Of a DNA stretch of 12,507 nucleotides, positions 1 to 6,689 are shown one piece after another. This DNA comes from Armatimonadota bacterium (GTDB taxonomy: Bacteria; Armatimonadota; Abditibacteriia; CG2-30-59-28), in contig JACQGJ010000119.1 of the NCBI GenBank assembly GCA_016199605.1, positions 1-12,507 on the forward strand, read 5' to 3'. Both the position numbers and the translations under genes were made by a program. Position 1 is the stretch's first letter, and each line of letters opens with the position of its first letter. The notes below the pieces were generated by a model. The model searched no databases and was not told where the DNA came from. It worked only from the letters and a program-made list of their open reading frames with translations.

Positions 1-37
1 CGAGGCGCTCATACTCCACACCTCCTTGCCCCAGCCC

Positions 38-928
38 ATGATGCTTTCAATCATCATCGTTTCTTTCAATGCAACCGAGCTGCTGCGGTCTTGCCTGCGC
101 TCCATCTACCGGGGCCACATCGGCTTTCCCTTCGAAGTCATCGTCATCGATAACGCCTCTTGCGACGGAGCGCCGGGGATGGTCCGTTCCGAGTTTCCAC
201 AAGTGCGGTTGATTGAGAATCCGCGGAATGTTGGCTTCGCTGCCGCAAACAATCAGGGACTGCGCGTCGCCACAGGACGATTCGCACTGTTGCTCAACTC
301 CGATTGCGAGGTCTTGGCTGACGCGCTGCATGAACTGGTCTGGTACGCAAAGGACCACCCTGAGGCAGGCATCGTGGCGCCGCAGTTGCTCAATTCGGAG
401 GGGTCGCTGCAACTCTCGGGGCGGAGGTTCCCGAGTCTGTGGCGCTTCTTCATGGAGGTCACCGCACTCTACCGAGCCTTCAATCCGAAGGGTTACTTCA
501 GTCTCGGCGTGGACTACACCCATATTCGTGAAGTCGACGAAGTCACCGGGGCAGCGATGCTGGTACGGGGGAAGGCATATCAGACGGCGGGACTGCTGGA
601 CGAGCGCTTCTTCTTCTACTGGGAAGACATCGACTGGTGCAGGAGAATCAGGTCGGCTGGCTGGAAGGTGGTCTATCTCCCGGACGCGAAAGTGGTCCAT
701 CACGTTGCAGGCAGCAGCCGTAACCGTCGGCAGGTCACCCACCACGCGTCACTGCGGAGCATGCATTACTACTTCCTGAAACACCAGGGCAGGGCGGCAG
801 CGCAGTTCGTCAAAACCACGCTGGTCGTGCGAGAGGCGGTTCACCTTGCCCTCGCCGCTGCAACAGGCGACATGGAATCGTACCAGTTTCGGCGACGATC
901 TTTGTCCGTTGCCCTGAGGCTGTCATGA
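38..928 (+). CDS. GT2 family glycosyltransferase (rhamnosyltransferase-like)
   Basis: Inverting GT-A glycosyltransferase of family 2, likely transferring a sugar from a nucleotide donor to a growing surface polysaccharide at the cytoplasmic membrane face. Visible in the 296-residue product: the N-terminal nucleotide-binding strand SIIIVSFN, the acidic motif VIDNAS (D38), the NVGFAAANN loop typical of rhamnosyltransferase-like GT2 enzymes, the metal-binding NSD motif (D89) and the FYWEDIDWC motif (E196/D197) holding the probable catalytic base. There is no obvious transmembrane segment. The start is uncertain. The frame is open to the left window edge, with TTG at 26 and ATG at 38 and 41; the protein family normally begins just before SIIIVSFN, so 38 is chosen. 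No good Shine-Dalgarno is visible. A frame open from the window edge stops at 39-41, making an ATGA overlap, so coupling to an upstream gene is plausible. Donor and acceptor cannot be told. Confidence 0.88.
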   Translation: MMLSIIIVSFNATELLRSCLRSIYRGHIGFPFEVIVIDNASCDGAPGMVRSEFPQVRLIENPRNVGFAAANNQGLRVATGRFALLLNSDCEVLADALHELVWYAKDHPEAGIVAPQLLNSEGSLQLSGRRFPSLWRFFMEVTALYRAFNPKGYFSLGVDYTHIREVDEVTGAAMLVRGKAYQTAGLLDERFFFYWEDIDWCRRIRSAGWKVVYLPDAKVVHHVAGSSRNRRQVTHHASLRSMHYYFLKHQGRAAAQFVKTTLVVREAVHLALAAATGDMESYQFRRRSLSVALRLS

Positions 929-1144
929 GCATCGAGGTGCTCGATATCGCTCGACTATCTCAACCACCTTCAAGTCCGAATCTCGGGCCTTCTGGACGAA
1001 CAGACCTTTCGGGAGTGGATCGTCCTGTGTGACAACGACGATTACCCCATATCCTGCAAAACCTCCGGTGTCTCGAAGGTTCTCTTCCCTCCCCGGTCCC
1101 CCAACCACACCCCAAATGCCAAGAACGGGATTCTTGTGGCGTGA
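925..1144 (+). pseudogene. possible decayed N-terminal fragment of a second GT2 glycosyltransferase
   Basis: An ATG at 925-927 overlaps the stop of the preceding glycosyltransferase (ATGA) and opens a 35-codon frame beginning MSIEVLDIA, stopped at 1030-1032. In another frame, 953-1141 reads DYLNHLQ, then LLDEQTFREW and IVLCDNDD, and ends PNAKNGILVA before a TGA at 1142-1144. Those pieces fall in the order and rough spacing of the start of a GT2 protein (strand 1, LxxxLxQTFxxW, IVxDNxS, GPxxARNxGI). The two frames would have to be joined by a frameshift near 946-953, and the catalytic middle and C-terminal half are absent. I infer a dead remnant of a tandem glycosyltransferase gene. The similarity is by eye and could be chance; the alternative is simply noncoding spacer. 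Confidence 0.35.
931..945 (+). other. inverted repeat just after the glycosyltransferase stop
   Basis: ATCGAG (931-936), loop GTG, CTCGAT (940-945) is a perfect 6-bp dyad three bases after the GT2 stop codon. A competing dyad, GAGCA (927-931) with TGCTC (938-942), overlaps it. No T-run follows, so it is not a convincing rho-independent terminator. It may protect the 3' end or be incidental. Confidence 0.3.
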
Positions 1145-1154
1145 CCACGCCGAT

Positions 1155-1184
1155 TTGACGCTCCTTTCCGCCCGCTGATATAAT
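1155..1184 (+). promoter_or_regulatory. strong sigma-70-type promoter upstream of galT
   Basis: TTGACG at 1155-1160 and a perfect TATAAT at 1179-1184, separated by 18 bp. The predicted transcription start is near 1191, leaving about 50 nt of leader before the TTG start of the GalT-family gene. It lies at the end of the otherwise geneless stretch 929-1241 and is the best promoter match in the window. It probably drives galT and, by read-through, the kinase-regulator-glgC genes. Confidence 0.8.
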
Positions 1185-1241
1185 CCATGCAGAGCGCCGC
1201 TTCAGGTGTTCATAGCTTTCAGCCTTTGGAGGCGTTGGCCC

Positions 1242-2312
1242 TTGCCAGAATTACGAAAAGACCCCATCGTTGATCGTTGGGTGATCATTGCCAAGGAGCG
1301 CGGTCAGCGCCCCCATGACTTCAAGCCGGAGCCCGCAAGCCCTGGCTCGGGCTTCTGCCCCTTTTGCAGCGGTCATGAGGGCAAGACACCGGCCGAAGTC
1401 TGGGCGATCCGTGAAAACGGCTCCGCTCCCAATTCCGAGGGGTGGCAGGTGCGAGTAGTTCCCAACAAGTTCCCGGCCCTGGCCATCGAAGGGGGCCTGG
1501 ACCGACAGGGCCTTGGGATGTTCGACATGATGAACGGAGTGGGGGCGCACGAGGTCATCGTGGAAACACCGAACCACGACTGGAAGGTCGGTGACGCGAC
1601 CGAAGAGGAGCTTTCCAAAGTCCTGTGGGCCTACCGTGAGCGCCTCCTCGATCTCCAGAAGGACCTGCGTTTTCGCTACTGCCTCGTTTTCCGGAACTAC
1701 GGACAAGCGGCGGGAGCCTCGCTCGCCCACCCGCACTCGCAGTTGATCGCCATTGCCATCACGCCGAAGCGCGTGAAAGAGGAGTTGAACGCGGCCCGCG
1801 ATTGGTACCTGGAGAAGGAGCGGTGCATCTTCTGCGACGTTCTTCGTCAGGAGTTGGCGATGAGAGACAGGGTTGTGCTTGAAAACGACCATTTTGCGGT
1901 TCTCTCGCCCTTCGCGTCCCGGTTTCCTTTCGAGGTGAACATTCTTCCGAAGCGTCACAGCCACGATTTCACGACGATGACCGACCAGGAGTCGGTCTCG
2001 CTGGCGAGAACCCTCCGGGAAACTATGAAACGAATCGAGGTGACGCTGCAAGACCCGCCCTACAACTACGTCCTCCACACTGCTCCCAACGCCGGTGCGA
2101 CCGCCGGGCCGCCCCGTGCGGATCGATGGACGACTCTCGAGTGCGATTTCCATTGGCACATCGAGATCGTCCCAAGGCTCACGAAGATCGCAGGCTTTGA
2201 ATGGGGAACCGGCTTTTACATTAACCCGGTCGCTCCCGAACAGTCGACCCGGTTCCTCCAGGAAGCTATAATCGTGGAGGAGGAAACCCCAACGTTGTCA
2301 CACCCCCGATAG
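1242..2312 (+). CDS. galT: galactose-1-phosphate uridylyltransferase family (GalT or ADP-glucose phosphorylase-type)
   Basis: HIT-superfamily nucleotidyl transferase. Classical GalT swaps UMP between UDP-glucose and galactose-1-phosphate in the Leloir pathway through a covalent uridylyl-histidine. Seen: first zinc pair C39/C42 (FCPFC), second CxxC at C195/C198, and the active-site AHPHSQ with H163-P-H165-S-Q167, almost the same numbering as the E. coli HPHGQ. The C-terminal half has HWHIEIVPR followed by GFEWGTGFYINP, the form found in Thermotoga-like GalT and in the plant homologue that acts as ADP-glucose phosphorylase. A longer frame opens with GTG at 1206, but TTG at 1242 is preferred: GGAGG at 1228-1232 sits 9 nt before it and the product then begins PELRKDPIVDRW, as in the family. 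The result is 356 residues, a normal length. It is first behind the 1155 promoter and upstream of glgC, so the donor could be UDP- or ADP-glucose. Confidence 0.85.
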   Translation: MPELRKDPIVDRWVIIAKERGQRPHDFKPEPASPGSGFCPFCSGHEGKTPAEVWAIRENGSAPNSEGWQVRVVPNKFPALAIEGGLDRQGLGMFDMMNGVGAHEVIVETPNHDWKVGDATEEELSKVLWAYRERLLDLQKDLRFRYCLVFRNYGQAAGASLAHPHSQLIAIAITPKRVKEELNAARDWYLEKERCIFCDVLRQELAMRDRVVLENDHFAVLSPFASRFPFEVNILPKRHSHDFTTMTDQESVSLARTLRETMKRIEVTLQDPPYNYVLHTAPNAGATAGPPRADRWTTLECDFHWHIEIVPRLTKIAGFEWGTGFYINPVAPEQSTRFLQEAIIVEEETPTLSHPR

Positions 2313-2337
2313 GGAGATGCAAGAGAGGGGATTTTCG

Positions 2338-2389
2338 GCGTTCGCGAGTATACGTTGTAGTCCGTGAACGCTCCCTGCAAGAGCAGGAG
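2338..2389 (+). other. two adjacent hairpin-forming repeats in the galT-kinase gap
   Basis: GCGTTC (2338-2343) pairs with GAACGC (2366-2371). Next to it, 2371-2389 can form a 7-bp stem (CTC-CTGC with one bulged C, loop AAGA, GCAGGAG). The two share base 2371 and cannot both be complete. Nearest T-rich run is TTTCTTT at about 2402-2408, too far for a textbook terminator. Possibly a partial terminator or processing site between galT and the kinase gene. Confidence 0.3.
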
Positions 2390-2441
2390 TCGGCTGGACG
2401 ATTTCTTTGGCACGGTACATTAGCTTCGAGGTTCGAACCGA

Positions 2442-4862
2442 ATGCCGACGGAAGTCAGAGAATTCAGTGAGGAAGCGCTCGATGAGGAAACCCATCGGCA
2501 AATCCTGAGCTACCTGCAGGAGCTGGAGAGCAATCTCGAGCGGCAGGCGGTGAAGCTGCGCGACTCGGAGAAGCGATACAAAGACCTGTTCGAGGCGGAG
2601 CAGAAGAGGTCGCGGGAACTCGCGTTGCTGACGGAAGTGGGCGAGAGCGCCCTGACGACCGACCGGATGGAGGATTATCTGGAGTCCGCTGCCAAGGCGA
2701 TCCAGCGTAACTTCAGCTATTACGACGTGGCCATGTTCCTTGTCGCTGAGAACGATCACACCGTCGTCCTGAGGAGCCAGTCGGGGGGATACCGGGGGGT
2801 GTTACCTCTGGGCTATCGCCAGAAAATCGGCGAGGGGATTATCGGGTGGGTGGCCGAGCACGGCGAGACGTTGCTCGCAAATGATGTCAGTCAGGAACCC
2901 CGGTTCCTTCAGGCTTTCCCTGACGAAGCCCTTACCCGTTCGGAGATTGCCGTCCCAATCAAAGTCGGCAACGTTGTGCGAGGCGTCATCGACGTACAGA
3001 GTCAAAGCCTCGACGCTTTCGATTATCGCGACGTGGTAATTCTGCAGACCGTCGCCGACCAGATGGCGACAGCCATCGAAAACGTCCGACTCTATCACCA
3101 GACACTGTTGCTGAAGGAACTCAACGAGGCGGTCATCGCCTCTTTCCCCTCGGCGGTTATTGTCATTGACGGACAACGGCGCGTCGTTCTTGTGAATCGA
3201 ATGTTCTGCCAGCAGACGGGACTGACGGAAGGCGAGGCGGAAGGCCGGAACCTTGGAGACGTGCTCGACCCCGATTTGCTGCGTGAGACACGTCTGCTTG
3301 AAGCTGTGCAGTCGATGCTGGAGACAGGTGAAAGCGTCGAGCTCGCAGACGTGACCTGCCTCGATTCGTATAAGAACGAGTCTGTGGTGGAGATTCGGCT
3401 CAGCTTTCTGAGCTATGGAGAGGAATCGCTGGTCCTGATCACGCTGCGAGACGTGACCATGAGAGCGCGGCGCACGGCTCGTATGGCGCTGCTGCACAGC
3501 ATGGGGAATCTGCTGCAGCGGACCCTGGATCTCGACCATCTGTTGTTTACCGTTCTTACGTGTGTCACCGCCGGTCCGGCTCTGGGGTTTAACCGGGCCT
3601 TTCTCTTGCTCCTCGACAAGGATAAGGAGAACTTGCAAGGCGAAATGGCCGTGGGCCCTGGTAGTCCGGATGAGGCGGGCCGGATCTGGCTGGAAGTAGG
3701 TCAGCACTACAGGAACCTCGAGGAACTGGTTCAGGCTTTCGATGCGGCGCAAACACGGAACACTCCGATCCAGCAGCTTGTTGAGCGAATGCGCCTCAAT
3801 TTGACGGAGTCGCGGGAGGCGGTTCTGGCGCGTGCAGTTAACGAGAGAACCTCATTCAAGGTCCAAGCGGACTGCCTCGACCCCGCGCAGCCTTATCCGT
3901 ATTGCGAGGTCGTGCAGGCCCCGGAATTCGCAGTGGCGCCTCTGGTCGCGGGCACTGAGGTGCTCGGCCTCGTGCTGACTGACAATGTCTTCAGCGGCAA
4001 ACCCATCGAGGATGAGGATCTACAGTTGCTGACAATTCTGTGCAATCAGGCAGGATTGGCCATAGCAAACGCTCTTGCTCATGAGGAGATCGAGAACCAC
4101 GCGGCAGAGCTTACGAGAGCGTACCAGCAATTGAAGGAGACGCAGCAGGATTTGGTCCACTCCGAGAAGCTGGCCACCGTTGGTGAGATGGCTGCTCGAG
4201 TCAGTCATGAGATCAGGAATCCTCTCGCAACCATCGGAGGGTTCGCCCGGTCCGTGCTGAAGAAGCCGGACGACGTGGAGCGGGTCAAACATGATGCCAG
4301 TGTCATCGTGGAGGAAGTCGAGGAATTGGAGGAGATTCTCATGAATCTGCTCGACCTGACGCGTCCGAGTCAGGCGACCCGACGACTCGAGAGTGTCAAC
4401 GTCGTGGTTGAGCACTCCTGCCTGATGCTGCGGGATGATCTGGAGAAGCATCCTTCCGTGACTCTCGTCAAGGAACTCGACCCGAATATCCCCGAGGTGT
4501 CGATGGACAGCCATCAGCTTCAGCAGGCGGCGTTGAACATCCTGCGAAATGGTATTCAGGCCATGCCGGACGGGGGGACACTTTCCGTGCGGACTCACGC
4601 AGAGGAGGGGTACGTGACGATCGCTATTTCGGATTCCGGTGTCGGCATTCCGGAAACCGCCCTTTCTCGGATATTTATGCCCTTCTATACGACAAAGATC
4701 AAGGGAACTGGGCTGGGCCTGGCCGTGACCAAGAAGACCATCGAGGATCACTGCGGTTGCATGGAGGTGACCAGCGAGGAGAATCGGGGCACGACTTTCA
4801 CTTTGCATTTGCCACTGATCGCCCGGGAAGGAACTGAACAGTCAGAACAAGGAGCCGCGTGA
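2442..4862 (+). CDS. soluble GAF-PAS-GAF sensor histidine kinase (NtrB-like core)
   Basis: Two-component sensor kinase that autophosphorylates on histidine and passes phosphate to an aspartate, most likely D52 of the adjacent regulator. Domain order in 806 residues: N-terminal coiled coil (about 20-65), GAF 1 (about 60-218), PAS (about 227-343), a second GAF with a long insertion (about 348-551), a second coiled coil (about 550-580), HisKA dimerisation domain and HATPase. The phospho-acceptor is H589 in RVSHEIRNPL. The ATPase has an N-box (NILRNGIQAMP, near 699), DSGVGI (G1, from 731), FMPFYTTK (F-box) and GTGLGL (G2, from 755). No transmembrane segment or signal peptide is visible, so it should sense a cytoplasmic ligand, redox state or partner. 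GAGG at 2428-2431 lies 10 nt before the ATG. The gene follows galT by 129 bp and precedes the regulator by 35 bp. The sensed signal is unknown. Confidence 0.93.
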   Translation: MPTEVREFSEEALDEETHRQILSYLQELESNLERQAVKLRDSEKRYKDLFEAEQKRSRELALLTEVGESALTTDRMEDYLESAAKAIQRNFSYYDVAMFLVAENDHTVVLRSQSGGYRGVLPLGYRQKIGEGIIGWVAEHGETLLANDVSQEPRFLQAFPDEALTRSEIAVPIKVGNVVRGVIDVQSQSLDAFDYRDVVILQTVADQMATAIENVRLYHQTLLLKELNEAVIASFPSAVIVIDGQRRVVLVNRMFCQQTGLTEGEAEGRNLGDVLDPDLLRETRLLEAVQSMLETGESVELADVTCLDSYKNESVVEIRLSFLSYGEESLVLITLRDVTMRARRTARMALLHSMGNLLQRTLDLDHLLFTVLTCVTAGPALGFNRAFLLLLDKDKENLQGEMAVGPGSPDEAGRIWLEVGQHYRNLEELVQAFDAAQTRNTPIQQLVERMRLNLTESREAVLARAVNERTSFKVQADCLDPAQPYPYCEVVQAPEFAVAPLVAGTEVLGLVLTDNVFSGKPIEDEDLQLLTILCNQAGLAIANALAHEEIENHAAELTRAYQQLKETQQDLVHSEKLATVGEMAARVSHEIRNPLATIGGFARSVLKKPDDVERVKHDASVIVEEVEELEEILMNLLDLTRPSQATRRLESVNVVVEHSCLMLRDDLEKHPSVTLVKELDPNIPEVSMDSHQLQQAALNILRNGIQAMPDGGTLSVRTHAEEGYVTIAISDSGVGIPETALSRIFMPFYTTKIKGTGLGLAVTKKTIEDHCGCMEVTSEENRGTTFTLHLPLIAREGTEQSEQGAA

Positions 4863-4897
4863 ACCATGCTCCACATTCTGGTGAAGGGGAGGAAACC

Positions 4898-5269
4898 ATG
4901 AAAACGATTCTCTTGGTGGAAGACGATGACAACGAGAGATATCTATACGAGCGCGAGTTGAGGGAGGAAGGATACCGGGTGATGACGGCCCGCGATGGAC
5001 GGGAAGCGATCGCCAAAGTCGAGGAAGAGTCTCCCGACCTCGTCGTCCTGGACATCAACATGCCTCAGATGGACGGATTGGATGCCATGGGGAAGATTCT
5101 CGACCGAGACCGCAAAGTTCCCGTGATCATCAACACGGCTTACTCAAGCTATAAGGACAGCTTCATGAGCTGGGCGGCAGATGCCTATGTCATCAAGTCC
5201 GGGAACCTTGAGGAGCTGAAGCACCAGATCCGGGCGGCCCTGCAAAAATCGGAGACGCACACCCATTGA
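4898..5269 (+). CDS. single-domain response regulator (CheY/Spo0F-like receiver)
   Basis: A 123-residue receiver domain with no output domain. The phosphorylation machinery is intact: acidic pocket E8-D9-D10, acceptor D52 in VVLDINMPQMDG, T80 and K100 (VIKSG). The start is the ATG at 4898. A longer in-frame reading opens at GTG 4859, overlapping the kinase stop, but AGGGGAGG ends at 4892, 5 nt before the ATG, and the product then begins KTILLVEDDD, as receivers do. It is the probable partner of the upstream kinase. Lacking a DNA-binding domain, it must act by protein contact or within a phosphorelay. Its TGA lies inside the TTGA overlap with glgC, so the two should be translated together. A GlgC-binding role is conceivable but only inferred from this linkage. 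Confidence 0.93.
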   Translation: MKTILLVEDDDNERYLYERELREEGYRVMTARDGREAIAKVEEESPDLVVLDINMPQMDGLDAMGKILDRDRKVPVIINTAYSSYKDSFMSWAADAYVIKSGNLEELKHQIRAALQKSETHTH

Positions 5270-6519
5270 CGACCCACGCTGAGAACATTTCGGAGATAGT
5301 GTCGAAAGAGACCGTCGCCATGATCCTCGCAGGCGGACAGGGCGAAAGGCTCTATCCCCTGACCAAGGACCGGGCCAAACCCGCGGTCCCGTTTGGCGGC
5401 ATTTATCGGATCATCGATTTCACTCTCTCCAATTGTCTGAACTCGGGCTTGCGCAAGATCAACGTGCTGACTCAGTACAAGTCTTACTCGCTGGCCCGCC
5501 ATCTGCGGATGGGGTGGAGCGTCTTCAACAGTGAGTTGGATGGGTTCCTCGAGGTGATTCCTCCCCAGCAGCGGTACACCGAGAGGTGGTATCAGGGCAC
5601 CGCAGACGCCATCTACCAGAATGTCTACTCCCTCGAGCTGGAACGCCCCCGACTGGTCCTTATCCTGTCGGGCGATCACATCTACAAGATGGACTACCGT
5701 GAATTGATCCGCGCGCACCTGGAGAAGGAAGCGGATCTGACCATCGCCAGCGTGGAGGTCCCCGTTCGCGAAGCCAAGCGGTTCGGGGTGGTACAAGTCG
5801 ATCGGGAGAATCGAGTTGTGGACTTTGTCGAGAAACCCTCAGAACCCCCTCGGCTTCCGCAGGATCCCGATCACTCTTTTGCGTCCATGGGGGTGTACAT
5901 TTTCAACTGTGAGGTGCTGGTGCAGCGCGTCATTGAGGACATGAAGATGGAAACGCAGCATGACTTCGGAATGGACATCATCCCTCGGATGACGAGATTC
6001 GACCGGGTGTACGCCTGGAACTTCAAAGACGAGAACAAGAAGGCGGTCAAATACTGGCGGGATATCGGCACGCTCGACGGCTACTACGAGGCCAACATGG
6101 ACCTGGTACAGATCGATCCGCTTTTCAATCTGTATGACCCGGCATGGCCGATTCGCACTTACCAGCACCAACGACCTCCCGCGAGGACAACTTTCGAGGA
6201 GCTGGACACGGGACGGGTTGGGAACATGATCAACTCGCTGGTGTCCGGAGGCTGCATCATCTCGGGTGGCACGGTGAAACGGTCCATCTTGTCTACGAGC
6301 GTCGTTGTCCACAGTCATGCGACCGTGACGGACTCCATCTTGATGGAGGACGTGGAAGTCGGGCCCAGGGCCAGAGTGCATCGAGCGATCATCGACAAGG
6401 AAGTGGTCGTCCCCGAAGGTGAGGAGATCGGCATCGATCTCGACCGGGACCGGAGAAGGTTCACGGTGACCGAGGAGGGCATCGTTGTCATTCCAAAGGG
6501 AATGACAATCCGGGAATGA
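5266..6519 (+). CDS. glgC: glucose-1-phosphate adenylyltransferase (ADP-glucose pyrophosphorylase)
   Basis: Makes ADP-glucose from ATP and glucose-1-phosphate, the committed step of bacterial glycogen synthesis. The 417-residue product follows E. coli GlgC along its length: nucleotide loop ILAGGQGERL, RAKPAVPFGG, IIDFTLSNCLNSG, WYQGTADA, catalytic LSGDHIYK (D137), FVEKP with sugar-phosphate lysine K190, HDFGMDIIP, YWRDIGTL, WPIRTY and the C-terminal beta-helix with SLVSGGCIISGG. At the position of E. coli K39, which contributes to fructose-1,6-bisphosphate activation, there is I46, so allosteric control probably differs. The start is TTG at 5266, sharing TTGA with the regulator stop; GGAGA at 5251 gives a weak, distant Shine-Dalgarno, and GTG at 5299 is the alternative. 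A perfect hairpin lies within the last codons (6485-6508). Confidence 0.95.
   Translation: MTTHAENISEIVSKETVAMILAGGQGERLYPLTKDRAKPAVPFGGIYRIIDFTLSNCLNSGLRKINVLTQYKSYSLARHLRMGWSVFNSELDGFLEVIPPQQRYTERWYQGTADAIYQNVYSLELERPRLVLILSGDHIYKMDYRELIRAHLEKEADLTIASVEVPVREAKRFGVVQVDRENRVVDFVEKPSEPPRLPQDPDHSFASMGVYIFNCEVLVQRVIEDMKMETQHDFGMDIIPRMTRFDRVYAWNFKDENKKAVKYWRDIGTLDGYYEANMDLVQIDPLFNLYDPAWPIRTYQHQRPPARTTFEELDTGRVGNMINSLVSGGCIISGGTVKRSILSTSVVVHSHATVTDSILMEDVEVGPRARVHRAIIDKEVVVPEGEEIGIDLDRDRRRFTVTEEGIVVIPKGMTIRE
6485..6508 (+). other. perfect 10-bp hairpin inside the 3' end of glgC
   Basis: TTGTCATTCC (6485-6494), loop AAAG, GGAATGACAA (6499-6508), extendable by a G-U pair. It lies within the codons for VVIPKGMTI, ending 11 nt before the end of the stop codon. 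GGGAATGAC is repeated directly at 6498-6506 and 6512-6520. No T-tract follows, so it is not a standard intrinsic terminator. A protein- or ribosome-affected RNA element, 3'-end stabiliser or chance are all possible. Confidence 0.45.
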
Positions 6520-6550
6520 CCGGGCAGCAAAGGTCAGGGCGGACCGAGAG

Positions 6551-6590
6551 GGCACCACCAGGTGGCACCACACAGGTGGCACCACCAGTT
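6551..6590 (+). repeat. three tandem GGCACCAC repeats, possible operator array
   Basis: GGCACCAC occurs at 6551-6558, 6564-6571 and 6578-6585, in units of 13, 14 and 13 bp (6551-6563, 6564-6577, 6578-6590). The last two copies are preceded by GGT, giving GGTGGCACCAC, which contains the small dyad GGTG-G-CACC. The array overlaps the -35 hexamer at 6589 by two bases. That placement is typical of an activator or repressor site for the sigma-factor gene; the binding protein is unknown. Confidence 0.5.
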
Positions 6591-6617
6591 GACCATCATG
6601 TCTCCACCACTTATACT
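6589..6617 (+). promoter_or_regulatory. sigma-70-type promoter of the sigma-GGDEF gene
   Basis: TTGACC at 6589-6594 and TATACT at 6612-6617 with an ideal 17-bp spacer. Transcription would start near 6624, giving a leader of about 65 nt. The repeat array lies directly upstream. The form is that of a housekeeping-sigma promoter, so the downstream sigma factor is not obviously autoregulated through its own promoter class. Confidence 0.75.
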
Positions 6618-6638
6618 TCCCACAGGTACATTTTTCAC

Positions 6639-6675
6639 ACCGCGGGGACGGAGCCGAGGCAGGCCAGGTCGCGGT
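6639..6675 (+). other. possible leader hairpin next to the sigma-gene ribosome binding site
   Basis: ACCGCG (6639-6644) is complementary to CGCGGT (6670-6675), enclosing a 25-base loop. The 3' arm ends two bases before the AGAGG Shine-Dalgarno (6678-6682). It could influence initiation, but only six pairs support it. Confidence 0.2.
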
Positions 6676-6689
6676 AAAGAGGATTGAAC

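Noticed and set aside
1206..1241. GTG start at 1206 for galT.
   Set aside because: It lies about 15 nt after the predicted transcription start without a ribosome site; the GGAGG at 1228-1232 points to TTG 1242 and the family begins there.
1251..2159. Long minus-strand open frame opposite galT (302 codons), and similar ones opposite the kinase and glgC.
   Set aside because: Antisense of clearly coding genes in GC-rich DNA, no recognisable motifs, no ribosome binding site.
2408..2425. A TGGCACG motif resembling the -24 element of a sigma-54 promoter upstream of the histidine kinase.
   Set aside because: The distance from GG to the next GC is 12 rather than 10 bases and there is no TTGCA-like -12 element.
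4859..4897. GTG start at 4859 for the response regulator, overlapping the kinase stop.
   Set aside because: The ATG at 4898 has an excellent Shine-Dalgarno 5 nt away and matches the family's N-terminus; the extra 13 residues look like leader sequence.
6547..6590. CRISPR-like array from the GGCACCAC repeats.
   Set aside because: Units are only 13-14 bp with almost no spacer, there are three of them, and no cas gene is near.
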